This document shows positions 1 through 5,942 of a stretch of 13,563 nt of DNA, piece after piece. This stretch comes from an uncultured Eubacteriales bacterium (GTDB lineage: Bacteria > Bacillota > Clostridia > Oscillospirales > Acutalibacteraceae). The translations under genes and the position numbers were made by a program. The stretch is taken from positions 1 to 13,563 of the forward strand of contig CAREUR010000021.1 in NCBI GenBank assembly GCA_948968885.1, given 5' to 3'. The notes below the pieces were generated by a model, which was not told where the DNA came from, did not search any database, and saw nothing but the letters and a program-made list of their open reading frames with translations. Within the stretch, counting starts at the first letter, position 1. Each line of letters starts with the position of its first letter.

Positions 1-2
1 AA

Positions 3-107
3 AAAATATCGGAAGGCAAGGAACTCAGCTCTGATGAACTTGACGCTGCCCCTGGCGGTAATGTCTACGGAATGAGCGATCAGCTAAAACAAAATCTTAT
101 TAATTAA
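3..107 (+). CDS. C-terminal end of a double-glycine leader peptide (putative RiPP or bacteriocin precursor), partial
   Basis: The frame is open from the left edge and ends at TAA 105-107, giving 34 visible residues. They contain ELSSDELDAAPGG followed by a short tail, NVYGMSDQLKQNLIN. The acidic 'ELSxxELxxxxGG' pattern is the typical end of double-glycine leaders of the Nif11 and nitrile-hydratase-like (NHLP) precursor families. In those families a C39 peptidase-ABC transporter cleaves after GG and exports the remainder. By that model the core would be 15 residues with no Cys, Ser one, and no Thr, so a lanthipeptide or thiopeptide core is unlikely. The start lies outside the window. No transporter or modifying enzyme is visible here. 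A strong hairpin terminator follows. It could also be an unrelated small protein that matches by chance. Confidence 0.55.
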   Translation, partial: KISEGKELSSDELDAAPGGNVYGMSDQLKQNLIN

Positions 108-130
108 GTAAAATTATTGAACAAAATTAA

Positions 131-179
131 AAACCTGCATTTGTACTATCGTTTTAGTATGTCTGCAGGTTTATTTTTT
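131..179. terminator. Bidirectional rho-independent terminator between the leader-peptide gene and plsY
   Basis: AAACCTGCA (131-139) pairs with TGCAGGTTT (164-172). An inner TACTA/TAGTA stem (144-148 with 155-159) extends the hairpin. On the plus strand it is followed by ATTTTTT (173-179). On the minus strand the stem runs into TTTTTAATTTTG. It sits between convergent genes ending at 107 and 204 and can serve both. Confidence 0.85.
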
Positions 180-203
180 ATATGTAATTTTAACTGTCCA
201 TTT

Positions 204-920
204 TTACTTTGTTGCCATGGTTAACTTTTTTTCTTCTCCGTTTAGCAGCCTTACTAGGTTTTTCTTGTGTTTATAGATCACAAAGACACTGATCAAAACC
301 GCTGCCGTTGTGACAATCACGGTATAGCCAAAAGTTGCCGGGCGGCGAGCCCCAAGGTAATCGCAAAAATACGTGACGCAAAAAGTAAAAATCGGGTACG
401 AAACGGCCGCCAATATTGAGCCCAAGGAGACTAGCCGCGTGGTAAAGACGATAATCAAAAAAACAGAAAACGAAAGTGCTGCAACATGCCAGTCCGTCAT
501 AATCAGCATTGAGAACGCCGTTAAGACCGCCTTGCCGCCTCTGAGATCAAAAAAGCACGGGTAAACATGCCCCACCAAACACGCTACGCCGGCGATATAC
601 ATGCCATACTGAACAATGCAAAACGTCGGCACGCCGGCTAAACTAATCTGCGAAAAAATCATCCGGCCAAACAAACAAGCAATAATCCCCTTGCTAAAGT
701 CACCCAACATAGTCAAAAAAGCTGGCCAAAACCCAACCGAGCGCAGCACATTCGTAAAACCAGCATTGCCACTGCCAAGGTTCCGGATATCTTCCATGTT
801 TTTAAACTGCCGTGTGAACAAAATAGAAAAGCTGACGCTCCCGATCAAATAGCCTACCGCGGCCACAAGAGCCATTTGAAACCAATAGAGCTTTAAAAAA
901 TTGACTGCCTGAACTTCCAA
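204..920 (-). CDS. plsY: Glycerol-3-phosphate acyltransferase PlsY
   Basis: Integral membrane enzyme that transfers the acyl group of acyl-phosphate to glycerol-3-phosphate, the first acylation step of phospholipid synthesis. The 238-residue product is hydrophobic with several membrane segments. It carries the family signatures: GS near residues 27-28, the DIRNLGSGNAGFTN block at 44-57, DxxKG (D74-G78), GHVYP at 117-121 and RGGKAVLT at 127-134. The last motif is normally GGKGVAT, so a usually invariant Gly is Ala here, and the Pro usual after the first GS is replaced. The start is TTG at 920, with GGGAG seven bases upstream. It lies 27 bases after der, so the two are probably cotranscribed. 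The length is slightly above the usual 200 or so residues because of a basic C-terminal tail. The family assignment is firm; full activity is an inference. Confidence 0.93.
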   Translation of the reverse strand: MEVQAVNFLKLYWFQMALVAAVGYLIGSVSFSILFTRQFKNMEDIRNLGSGNAGFTNVLRSVGFWPAFLTMLGDFSKGIIACLFGRMIFSQISLAGVPTFCIVQYGMYIAGVACLVGHVYPCFFDLRGGKAVLTAFSMLIMTDWHVAALSFSVFLIIVFTTRLVSLGSILAAVSYPIFTFCVTYFCDYLGARRPATFGYTVIVTTAAVLISVFVIYKHKKNLVRLLNGEEKKLTMATK

Positions 921-947
921 AAAATCACTCCCAATGCGATATAAAAG

Positions 948-2273
948 CTAGCGTTCCGCCCTTTCTCTTATTATAAACCTTATCGGCGCCCCTTGTAAAG
1001 AGAATGTCTCTCTAAATTTATTCTCGAGGTACCGCTGGTATGAGAAGTGAAAAAGTTTCACCGAATTTACAAAAAATACAAACGTCGGCGGCTGCACAGA
1101 AACTTGCGTTACAAAAAAGATTTTTAGCCGTTTGCCCCTGTCCGTTGGTGGCTGAACTCTAAGAATGGCCTCGGCCAAGACTTCATTGAGCACTCCAGTT
1201 GAAATACGCGTCGCACTCGCATTGAAGACTTGAGTTATCAACTCAAACAAATTTTCTATTCGTTGCCCCGTTCTGACCGACACAAACAAAATCGGCGCGT
1301 AATGCATAAATGAAAAGTCGTTTTCAAGCTTTTTCTTGTAGTTAGCAAAGGTTTTGTCAGTCTTTTCAACAGCGTCCCACTTATTAACAACGATAACGCA
1401 AGCCTTTCCAGCATTAATCGCAAGCCCCGCCACTTTTGAGTCCTGCTCCGTGAAGCCCTCAACAGCGTCTATCATAATAACGCACACGTCGCTGCGCTCA
1501 ACGGCCATCTTGGCGCGGATAATGCTATACTTTTCCACAGCATCGGTAACCTTGCTTTGCCGCCGGATGCCCGCTGTGTCCACAAAGTTAAAACTTCCAA
1601 AACTATTTTTTATAAAAGTGTCGATAGTATCGCGCGTCGTGCCCGCAATATCAGAGACAATGCACCGCTCCTCGCCAGTTATCCTGTTTATAAGCGAAGA
1701 CTTGCCAACATTCGGCTTGCCAATAACCGCGACGTTTATAGTCGAGTCTTCTTTTTCATCAAAATTACTAATGTCCGGCAAATTTTTAAAAACTTCGTCC
1801 AGCAAATCGCCCGTCCCGTGGCCATGCACAGAGGAAACCATTATAGGGTCGCCCAGACTTAAATTATAAAACTCATAAAAGTCGGCATCAGCCGCCCCAA
1901 CCTTGTCGCATTTGTTCACGCAAAGAATAATCGGTCGACCGCTCTTTTGCAGCATCGCAGCAACCTCATAGTCCGTCGCCACAAGTCCCGTCTTCATGTC
2001 CACAACCAAAATTATCGCATCCGCAGAATCCATTGCAAGTTGTGCCTGGTTCCTCATCTGAGCCAAAATAACATCATCCGAATGCGGCTCAATCCCGCCA
2101 GTATCAATAATAGAAAAGCTCCGGCCCCTCCACTCGCAGTCGCCATAAATTCTGTCTCTAGTAACGCCAGGCACATCCTCAACAATAGCGACCCTCTGCC
2201 CCACGAGCTTATTAAACAACGTAGATTTCCCAACATTCGGCCGCCCAACAATCGCGACAATCGGCTTTGCCAC
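948..2273 (-). CDS. der: Ribosome biogenesis GTPase Der (EngA)
   Basis: Double-GTPase that binds the 50S subunit during late assembly. The first G domain has GRPNVGKS at residues 10-17, DTGGIE and NKCD. The second has GKPNVGKS at about 185-192, DTAGIR and NKWD. A C-terminal KH-like domain follows, ending in APIRFIIRERAER. The start is GTG at 2273: AGGAGG lies seven bases upstream, and the product then begins at (M)AKPIVAIVG as Der proteins usually do, with 441 residues, close to the family norm of about 440. The open frame extends upstream to 2339, but that part overlaps the rpmF terminator and is not Der-like. The neighbours are rpmF upstream behind a terminator and plsY downstream; der-plsY is a familiar Clostridia gene pair. 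Confidence 0.97.
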   Translation of the reverse strand: MAKPIVAIVGRPNVGKSTLFNKLVGQRVAIVEDVPGVTRDRIYGDCEWRGRSFSIIDTGGIEPHSDDVILAQMRNQAQLAMDSADAIILVVDMKTGLVATDYEVAAMLQKSGRPIILCVNKCDKVGAADADFYEFYNLSLGDPIMVSSVHGHGTGDLLDEVFKNLPDISNFDEKEDSTINVAVIGKPNVGKSSLINRITGEERCIVSDIAGTTRDTIDTFIKNSFGSFNFVDTAGIRRQSKVTDAVEKYSIIRAKMAVERSDVCVIMIDAVEGFTEQDSKVAGLAINAGKACVIVVNKWDAVEKTDKTFANYKKKLENDFSFMHYAPILFVSVRTGQRIENLFELITQVFNASATRISTGVLNEVLAEAILRVQPPTDRGKRLKIFFVTQVSVQPPTFVFFVNSVKLFHFSYQRYLENKFRETFSLQGAPIRFIIRERAER

Positions 2274-2297
2274 TAGTGTTCCTCCTATCTCTTCCTT

Positions 2298-2317
2298 AAA
2301 ATCCCTCAAAATCCCTC
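2298..2317. repeat. Tandem pair of AAAATCCCTC upstream of der
   Basis: Two exact 10-base copies lie head to tail between the rpmF terminator and the der ribosome-binding site. On the der strand they read GAGGGATTTT twice. They fall in the expected der leader. No function is assigned; chance duplication is possible. Confidence 0.6.
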
Positions 2318-2322
2318 TAAAC

Positions 2323-2356
2323 AAAAAAGAGAAGGTCACAACCCGGCCTTCTCTTT
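2323..2356 (-). terminator. Rho-independent terminator after rpmF
   Basis: On the minus strand AAAGAGAAGG pairs with CCTTCTCTTT (stem arms 2347-2356 and 2326-2335) around an 11-base loop and continues into TTTTTT G. It begins 17 bases after the rpmF stop and lies before the der start, so der is likely to need its own promoter or readthrough. Confidence 0.85.
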
Positions 2357-2372
2357 CGCGCTAAAACAAAGC

Positions 2373-2555
2373 TTAAGCTTCTACCTTTATAACCTCGCGG
2401 CCTTTATAGAACCCACATGCCTTGCAAACCCTGTGTGGTAGCTTAAATTCTCCACACTGTGGGCATTTCATAATTGCAGGAGCTTCTATCTTCCAAACGT
2501 TAGAACGTCTTTTGTCGCGCCTAGCCTTAGAATGCTTTCTCTTCGGCACTGCCAT
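2373..2555 (-). CDS. rpmF: 50S ribosomal protein L32
   Basis: The 60-residue protein starts with [17 protein letters not shown], the standard L32 N-terminus. It has a four-cysteine zinc ribbon (C31, C34, C44, C47). The length is typical of the family. The start is supported by AGGAGGGG six bases upstream of the ATG. In many Firmicutes the gene upstream of rpmF encodes a YceD/DUF177 protein; here it is replaced by an unrecognised exported protein ending 37 bases away. A dedicated terminator follows. I see no convincing promoter in the short upstream gap, so transcription may come through the preceding gene. Confidence 0.98.
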   Translation of the reverse strand: MAVPKRKHSKARRDKRRSNVWKIEAPAIMKCPQCGEFKLPHRVCKACGFYKGREVIKVEA

Positions 2556-2592
2556 ACATATCCCCTCCTTCTAAAATCAAATAAGCCTTGCC

Positions 2593-3105
2593 TCAATCAA
2601 TAATATAATTCTCATTAAACTTAATTTCTACGCAATTTGGCAAATCTTCTGTCGAAACATGATCGATAGGTAAATCATTCAATTTTTCATTTAAATTTAA
2701 GATCCACTTGTTAACAGCCTTCATCTTCTCTACTTGTTGTTTTAAATCATCTTCTTTAATAATTGAAGTAATAGCATTTAAGAAGCTATTTCCGAAAATC
2801 ATATTAATATAATTCATTAAAAAATTAATAACTTCAGAGAGTCTTATTGCTTGAACATTGCCGCTTGGAACATATATGTGAGTAACATTATTTTCTCTAA
2901 GTTCAATCGCACATCTACCTATATAGCCCCTTGATAATTCATGCAGTGGCTCCCCAATTAATTGTTCATATTTTTCTATATAAACGTCACTAGTAAGTTG
3001 AGAATTTGTAAAAGAAGCCTGCACCTGCCAGTAGTCACCATTAATCGCAATAAACATTGTTAAAACAATTGCTACAAAATTTTTTAACCAAAATTTCTTC
3101 ATCAT
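2593..3105 (-). CDS. Unrecognised exported protein, 170 residues
   Basis: I do not recognise a family. The N-terminus (MMKKF, a hydrophobic run, then a likely cleavage near VQA-SF at about residue 30) reads as a Sec signal peptide without a lipobox. The mature part is mixed-charge, with one hydrophobic stretch (about INFLMNYINMIF) and a region rich in Lys and Glu near ITSIIKEDDLKQQ. It has two cysteines (in GRCAIEL and PNCVEI). The frame is open to a GTG at 3123, but that is only a few bases from the predicted transcription start. The ATG at 3105 (or 3102) fits the signal peptide. Its leader, GTGGTG then AGATTTTATG, is nearly the same as that of the next gene upstream (start 3562), so the two 5' ends share an origin. 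Base composition is much more AT-rich than der or ftsK. Confidence 0.75.
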   Translation of the reverse strand: MMKKFWLKNFVAIVLTMFIAINGDYWQVQASFTNSQLTSDVYIEKYEQLIGEPLHELSRGYIGRCAIELRENNVTHIYVPSGNVQAIRLSEVINFLMNYINMIFGNSFLNAITSIIKEDDLKQQVEKMKAVNKWILNLNEKLNDLPIDHVSTEDLPNCVEIKFNENYIID

Positions 3106-3133
3106 AAAATCTGTTAACACCACGTATTTTTAT

Positions 3134-3162
3134 ATTTTAGCATAATTACAAATAATAGTCAA
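3134..3162 (-). promoter_or_regulatory. Sigma-A type promoter for the 170-residue exported protein
   Basis: On the minus strand TTGACT (3157-3162), a 17-base spacer and TAAAAT (3134-3139), with TG one base before the -10 element (extended -10). It lies 29 bases before the chosen ATG. The match is close to the vegetative consensus. Confidence 0.75.
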
Positions 3163-3262
3163 TATTTAAATTTATTAAATTCAATTTTTTAAGCTTCAGA
3201 ATTTTAGCATTTCTCGCCTGTACAATAATCATCCTCGTCCGCCTTATTATTTGTCCCCAACC

Positions 3263-3562
3263 TCAGGAACGTTGTCTCCCGAAGTCTTCTTCTCTATTAA
3301 CCTCTTCCTCTTCCTCCTCTTCTTCGTGCCAACTTTCATCATCATACTTTTCTCCATTGGCACCGTTGGTCTGGCTATTTTTCTCTGCTAAATTACTAAA
3401 TCCCTCATCAGAACTAGAAGAAAAATCGTTAACAAGAGTATAGCCATTTGGCGATTTTCCATTTTGGTTACTAGCCAAACAATCAAATGCTACTACGTTG
3501 AACAAAAAAAGCATCACAAAAGTAAACAGGGAAACCATTTTAAACAAATTTTTCTTTAACAT
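3263..3562 (-). CDS. Small exported acidic protein, probably frameshifted at its C-terminus
   Basis: The product has 99 residues from ATG 3562. The start is MLKKN followed by a hydrophobic core and a likely cleavage at CLA-SNQ, a signal peptide very like that of the broken paralog at 3736-4182. The mature part is Ser, Asn and Gly rich, then holds YDDESWHE and a run of eight Glu. It ends in DFGRQRS. If one G is dropped from the GGG in the codons for F-G-R, the frame continues as FGDNVPEVGDK to TAA at 3247-3249. A neighbouring remnant (3648-3701) reads ESWHEKIFGDDNNE, which supports FGD as the older ending. An upstream ATG at 3583 lacks a ribosome-binding site. Secreted or surface location is inferred; the function is unknown. 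Confidence 0.65.
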   Translation of the reverse strand: MLKKNLFKMVSLFTFVMLFLFNVVAFDCLASNQNGKSPNGYTLVNDFSSSSDEGFSNLAEKNSQTNGANGEKYDDESWHEEEEEEEEVNREEDFGRQRS

Positions 3563-3647
3563 AAAATCTTTTGCACCACACATTTTTAAATTTTGCCATA
3601 ATTGTATTTAATAGCAGACTTCAACGCAAAAATTCACATCAGCCATA

Positions 3648-3701
3648 TTATTCATTATTATCATCACCAAAAATCTTTTCATGCCAAGATTCCTAGTAAT
3701 C
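3648..3701 (-). pseudogene. C-terminal remnant of the secreted-protein family (ESWHE...FGD)
   Basis: On the minus strand the codons read D-Y-stop-ESWHEKIFGDDNNE-stop. The stop inside is TAG at 3693-3695 and the final stop is TAA at 3648-3650. The match to the neighbour's YDDESWHE and to its alternative-frame FGDN suggests a decayed or frame-shifted C-terminus of the same family. It lies just downstream of the gene ending at 3736, in its +1 frame, and may once have been that gene's end. The match is short, so chance cannot be excluded. Confidence 0.4.
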
Positions 3702-3735
3702 TCTATGGCCAACATTTTGAGATATCGCAGCGTTA

Positions 3736-4182
3736 TTAATTATCGTTATCTGTTGCTGCTGTGCTACCATTTTGATTTCCGTTTTCTTCTGCGTTAGCAC
3801 TAAGATCATCGTTGTCGTTTAAATTATTGTCCTCTTCTTCAGTAGTAGAAATATTATTGCCAACTTTTCCATCTACTTTTACTGATGATTTATTCCCCAA
3901 ATTCTTTAATTCCGATTTCCCCCAGTTTTTATGTTCATAGTCTTCTTCAGGATAATAATCATATTCATAATAGTCATAATCATCCCAGTCAACACATTTA
4001 TTGTTTCCTTTTTTTGGTTTTATGTTCAAAGAAGGTTTTTTATTCACCTCGGGCCGATTTGTTTGGTCTTGGTTAGCTCTTTTTTGATTACTTGCCAAAC
4101 AAACAGACCCCGCTTAACAAATACAAACGCACATTGCCAAAACTGCCGAAGTAAGTTTTTTAAACAAATTCTTTTTTAACAT
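3736..4182 (-). pseudogene. Exported acidic protein gene with a nonsense codon in the signal peptide
   Basis: From ATG 4182 (GAGGTG seven bases upstream) the frame reads MLKKNLFKKLTSAVLAMC, VCIC, then TAA at 4114-4116, then AGSVCLASNQ and on to 3736. The paralog at 4714-5019 has the same layout (VTSAVLAMFVCFC, AIGFIGSASNE) without the stop, so the TAA interrupts a signal peptide that would otherwise be complete. The downstream part is 120 residues and rich in Asp, Glu, Tyr and Asn (for example DWDDYDYYEYDYYPEEDYE), with no recognised domain. The only in-frame start after the stop is a TTG at 4098 that has no suitable ribosome-binding site and would remove the signal peptide. Restart, suppression or a sequencing error remain possible. 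Confidence 0.7.
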
Positions 4183-4265
4183 AATTTTACACCTCATATA
4201 TTATTTTAAACCACTCATTTTTAAATTAATCAATCTTAACCACAGTAGTAAATTCACCTGAATAA
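4183..4265 (-). repeat. Duplicated intergenic leader, copy 1
   Basis: On the minus strand this spacer aligns along nearly its whole length with the one at 4629-4713. Shared blocks include CAGGTGAA, TAAGATTG, AATTT, TTTAAAATAA and GAGGTGTAAAATT just before the start codon. It also holds a weak promoter-like TTGATT and an AT-rich -10-like region (TAAAAT, 19-base spacing), so each spacer may be both the 3' end of one gene and the promoter of the next. Confidence 0.65.
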
Positions 4266-4628
4266 TTATTTCTTCCTTCTTTCCCGTACTGCTGTTTTTT
4301 CCATATCATAAAGGTCTTTGCACTCTTGAAGTCGCTCTTCTTGTTCTTTTTTGGGGTCAGGAAACCATCCCCCATCATCGCTGTTACCAGGGGCAGAACA
4401 TTTATTGTCACCATCTTCGCCCTGTTTCTTACTATTTGACTGATCATCCTTAGCTATAGGACGATTTCCTAAATTATTTTGCAATATATTTGAAGTTTTT
4501 TTAAATTCGTTCAGTTCTTTCAATTTTTCCCATTTTTCAAAAGCATTCATTGCTTCGGAGCAAGTATTTGCCCCTAAACCAAAACCAAAAAACGCCACTA
4601 AAACCAAGGATACCACTTTTTTTAACAC
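4266..4628 (-). CDS. Small exported charged protein, 120 residues, paralog of the next gene
   Basis: The start is GTG at 4628, with GAGGTG seven bases upstream, matching the leader of the neighbour at 4182. The N-terminus MLKKVVSLVLVAFFGFGLG is a signal peptide with likely cleavage near CSEA. The mature protein is hydrophilic, with a Lys/Glu-rich helix-prone stretch (FEKWEKLKELNEFKK), a Gly/Asp/Asn linker, and a C-terminus KEQEERLQECKDLYDM then KTAVRERRKK. That tail matches the tail of the protein at 4714-5019 (KEEQLQEDEDLDDM then KAVREKRKK), which establishes paralogy. It has four cysteines, two of them in or near the signal peptide region. I recognise no family. An overlapping 73-codon frame (4226-4447) is a shadow. 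Confidence 0.72.
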   Translation of the reverse strand: MLKKVVSLVLVAFFGFGLGANTCSEAMNAFEKWEKLKELNEFKKTSNILQNNLGNRPIAKDDQSNSKKQGEDGDNKCSAPGNSDDGGWFPDPKKEQEERLQECKDLYDMEKTAVRERRKK

Positions 4629-4713
4629 AATTTTACACCTCTATTTATTTTAAACATTAATTTTGAAATTGACCAATCTTAGACCTCGTAATAATTTCAC
4701 CTGGTAATGATAA
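4629..4713 (-). repeat. Duplicated intergenic leader, copy 2
   Basis: This is the counterpart of 4183-4265, with the same order of blocks. On the minus strand it holds TTGGTC, an 18-base spacer and TAAAAT, then GAGGTG before the GTG start at 4628. Small insertions and deletions separate the copies. The shared spacer plus the shared protein tails show that a whole gene unit was duplicated in tandem. Confidence 0.65.
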
Positions 4714-5019
4714 TTATTTTTTTCTTTTTTCCCTCACTGCCTTTGTTCGCATATCATCGAGGTCTTCGTCTTCTTGAAGTTGCTCTTCTTTTTCTTCTTC
4801 TGAACCAAGAACATACACATCATTACTATTTTTGCCCCATTTTTTATTATTTGACTGATTATTTTGCTGCTTAGCTAAACGCTTTTTATATTCTGCCCAC
4901 TTTTTACGTTGCCTTCCTGGTGGCAAGCCATCACGTTCATTACTAGCAGAGCCAATAAATCCTATTGCACAAAAACAAACAAACATCGCCAAAACTGCAG
5001 ACGTCACTTTTTTAAACAT
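4714..5019 (-). CDS. Small exported charged protein, 101 residues, first gene of the array
   Basis: The start chosen is ATG 5019, by analogy with MLKK and MFKK starts of its paralogs; a GTG at 5025 is also in frame. AAGGTG and GGAG lie upstream. The product starts MFKKVTSAVLAMFVCFC, a signal peptide with likely cleavage at GSA-SNE. The mature part is strongly basic in its first half (GRQRKKWAEYKKRLAKQ), Asn/Gln rich in the middle and acidic near EEEKEEQLQEDEDLDDM, ending KAVREKRKK. The tail is shared with the protein at 4266-4628 and the N-terminus with the broken gene at 3736-4182. No known domain is visible. A near-consensus promoter lies just upstream. Confidence 0.72.
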   Translation of the reverse strand: MFKKVTSAVLAMFVCFCAIGFIGSASNERDGLPPGRQRKKWAEYKKRLAKQQNNQSNNKKWGKNSNDVYVLGSEEEKEEQLQEDEDLDDMRTKAVREKRKK

Positions 5020-5051
5020 TTGCACTCCACACCTTTCTAAATTTGCATTAC

Positions 5052-5080
5052 ATTATCACACGGCGGGTGTGCTTTGTCAA
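5052..5080 (-). promoter_or_regulatory. Sigma-A type promoter of the secreted-protein array, with a palindrome in its spacer
   Basis: On the minus strand TTGACA (5075-5080), a 17-base spacer and GATAAT (5052-5057). The spacer contains the inverted repeat CACAC-GGCGG-GTGTG (5057-5071), which could be an operator. The predicted start of transcription is about 25 bases before the ATG at 5019. The promoter begins 11 bases after the upstream HD gene stops. Confidence 0.75.
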
Positions 5081-5091
5081 GAATAAATTTT

Positions 5092-5679
5092 TCACCTTTT
5101 TACAACTTCGGAGGTATGCCGCTCGCGCAAATAGGAGGACTCCACGTCGGCAAGATGCAACTTCACAGCCAGCGGATATTTTTCGTACGCCACGCTAATC
5201 GAAAAGTCACCGCCCTTGGCTGCGCTGTCGAACCCGCCCATATGCCACCGGATCGCCATTGCCTCTGCTGGTTTTAGCCTCATGAAGCGCTCAATCAAAA
5301 ACACAGATTTCTCTCCGTGGCCGTAAGGAAAGCTGTCGTCAATCGCATAAAACGGCTGCTTTTCCCATGCCCCCGTCACCTCGTTTTTCACGTTCCTTGT
5401 CGAGACCTTATAAAACTCCGCCTTGCACAAATCATGCAGCAGCCCGCACACCGCAAAGCTCTCTTCTGTGTCAGTTTCTTCGTCAAAGTAGCGCTCTCGC
5501 AGCGTTTTGTAGACGCTCACACTGTGCTGAGCCAAGCCTCCCTCGCATGCACAGTGATATTTCGTGCTCGCCGGCGCCGTAAAAAAGTCCGTAGACGAAA
5601 GCCAACTAAGCAGCTCCGCAGCGCCCGGCCGTTTGATAGAGTTCCCATATATTTCCGCAAATTCTTCTTTAAAGCTCAT
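5092..5679 (-). CDS. HD-domain phosphohydrolase-like protein
   Basis: The 195-residue protein carries the HD superfamily pattern: H52 in GLAQHS, H82-D83 in GLLHDLCKAEFY, further histidines in YGHGEKS and RWHMGGF, and a late Asp in LADVES. These residues normally bind metal and support phosphomonoester or phosphodiester hydrolysis. The substrate cannot be read from the sequence. It has no signal peptide and should be cytoplasmic. The ATG at 5679 is preceded by AAGGAG at seven bases. It is the last gene of the series that begins with transketolase, 38 bases after the DUF3006-like gene. Similar stand-alone HD proteins occur in Clostridia chromosomes and phages, but I cannot place it in a named subfamily. 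Confidence 0.8.
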   Translation of the reverse strand: MSFKEEFAEIYGNSIKRPGAAELLSWLSSTDFFTAPASTKYHCACEGGLAQHSVSVYKTLRERYFDEETDTEESFAVCGLLHDLCKAEFYKVSTRNVKNEVTGAWEKQPFYAIDDSFPYGHGEKSVFLIERFMRLKPAEAMAIRWHMGGFDSAAKGGDFSISVAYEKYPLAVKLHLADVESSYLRERHTSEVVKR

Positions 5680-5717
5680 TCTAGTTCTCCTTATTTTGTA
5701 AAATCAAGCCGCGCAGC

Positions 5718-5939
5718 CTATTTTGCCCCAAACAGCCTGTCCTGCAGCTTTTTTATCCGCTCTTTTCGGCGCTTTGTTTCATCCTTATCCAACGTCAAAC
5801 TTCCGTCCGAAGATGTCCTCAAAACGTCACCAGGCTTTGCCCCTTTTTGCAATTCGGACTTTTCTACAGCGTACAGCTTTTCATCGTCACCCTCGCAAAT
5901 CGCATAAACACCGTCAAACCGGTCAATCGATAGCATCAT
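5718..5939 (-). CDS. DUF3006-like small protein
   Basis: The 73-residue protein starts MMLSIDRFDGVYAICEGDD, the IDRFxGxxAxxE/D pattern of DUF3006 proteins. It has a predicted small beta-rich N-terminal half and a basic, helical C-terminal half (KRRKERIKKLQDR). The ATG is three bases after the stop of the metallo-beta-lactamase-fold gene, which implies translational coupling. In Firmicutes this family often sits next to ComEC-type hydrolases, as here. The molecular function is unknown. Confidence 0.78.
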   Translation of the reverse strand: MMLSIDRFDGVYAICEGDDEKLYAVEKSELQKGAKPGDVLRTSSDGSLTLDKDETKRRKERIKKLQDRLFGAK

Positions 5940-5942
5940 CGG

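Noticed and set aside
2274..2339. N-terminal extension of Der
   Set aside because: It overlaps the rpmF terminator, is not Der-like, and a strong ribosome-binding site supports the GTG at 2273.
3583..3620. Promoter of the acidic exported protein (TTGCGT with TACAAT, or CAAAAT)
   Set aside because: Two overlapping weak options exist and neither has both elements close to consensus. The region aligns with the good promoter at 3134-3162 but its -35 part has diverged.
4226..4447. Open frame of 73 codons overlapping the exported-protein gene at 4266-4628
   Set aside because: It has no signal peptide or ribosome-binding site. The matching frame in the duplicated unit is broken, while the chosen frame has a conserved tail and leader.
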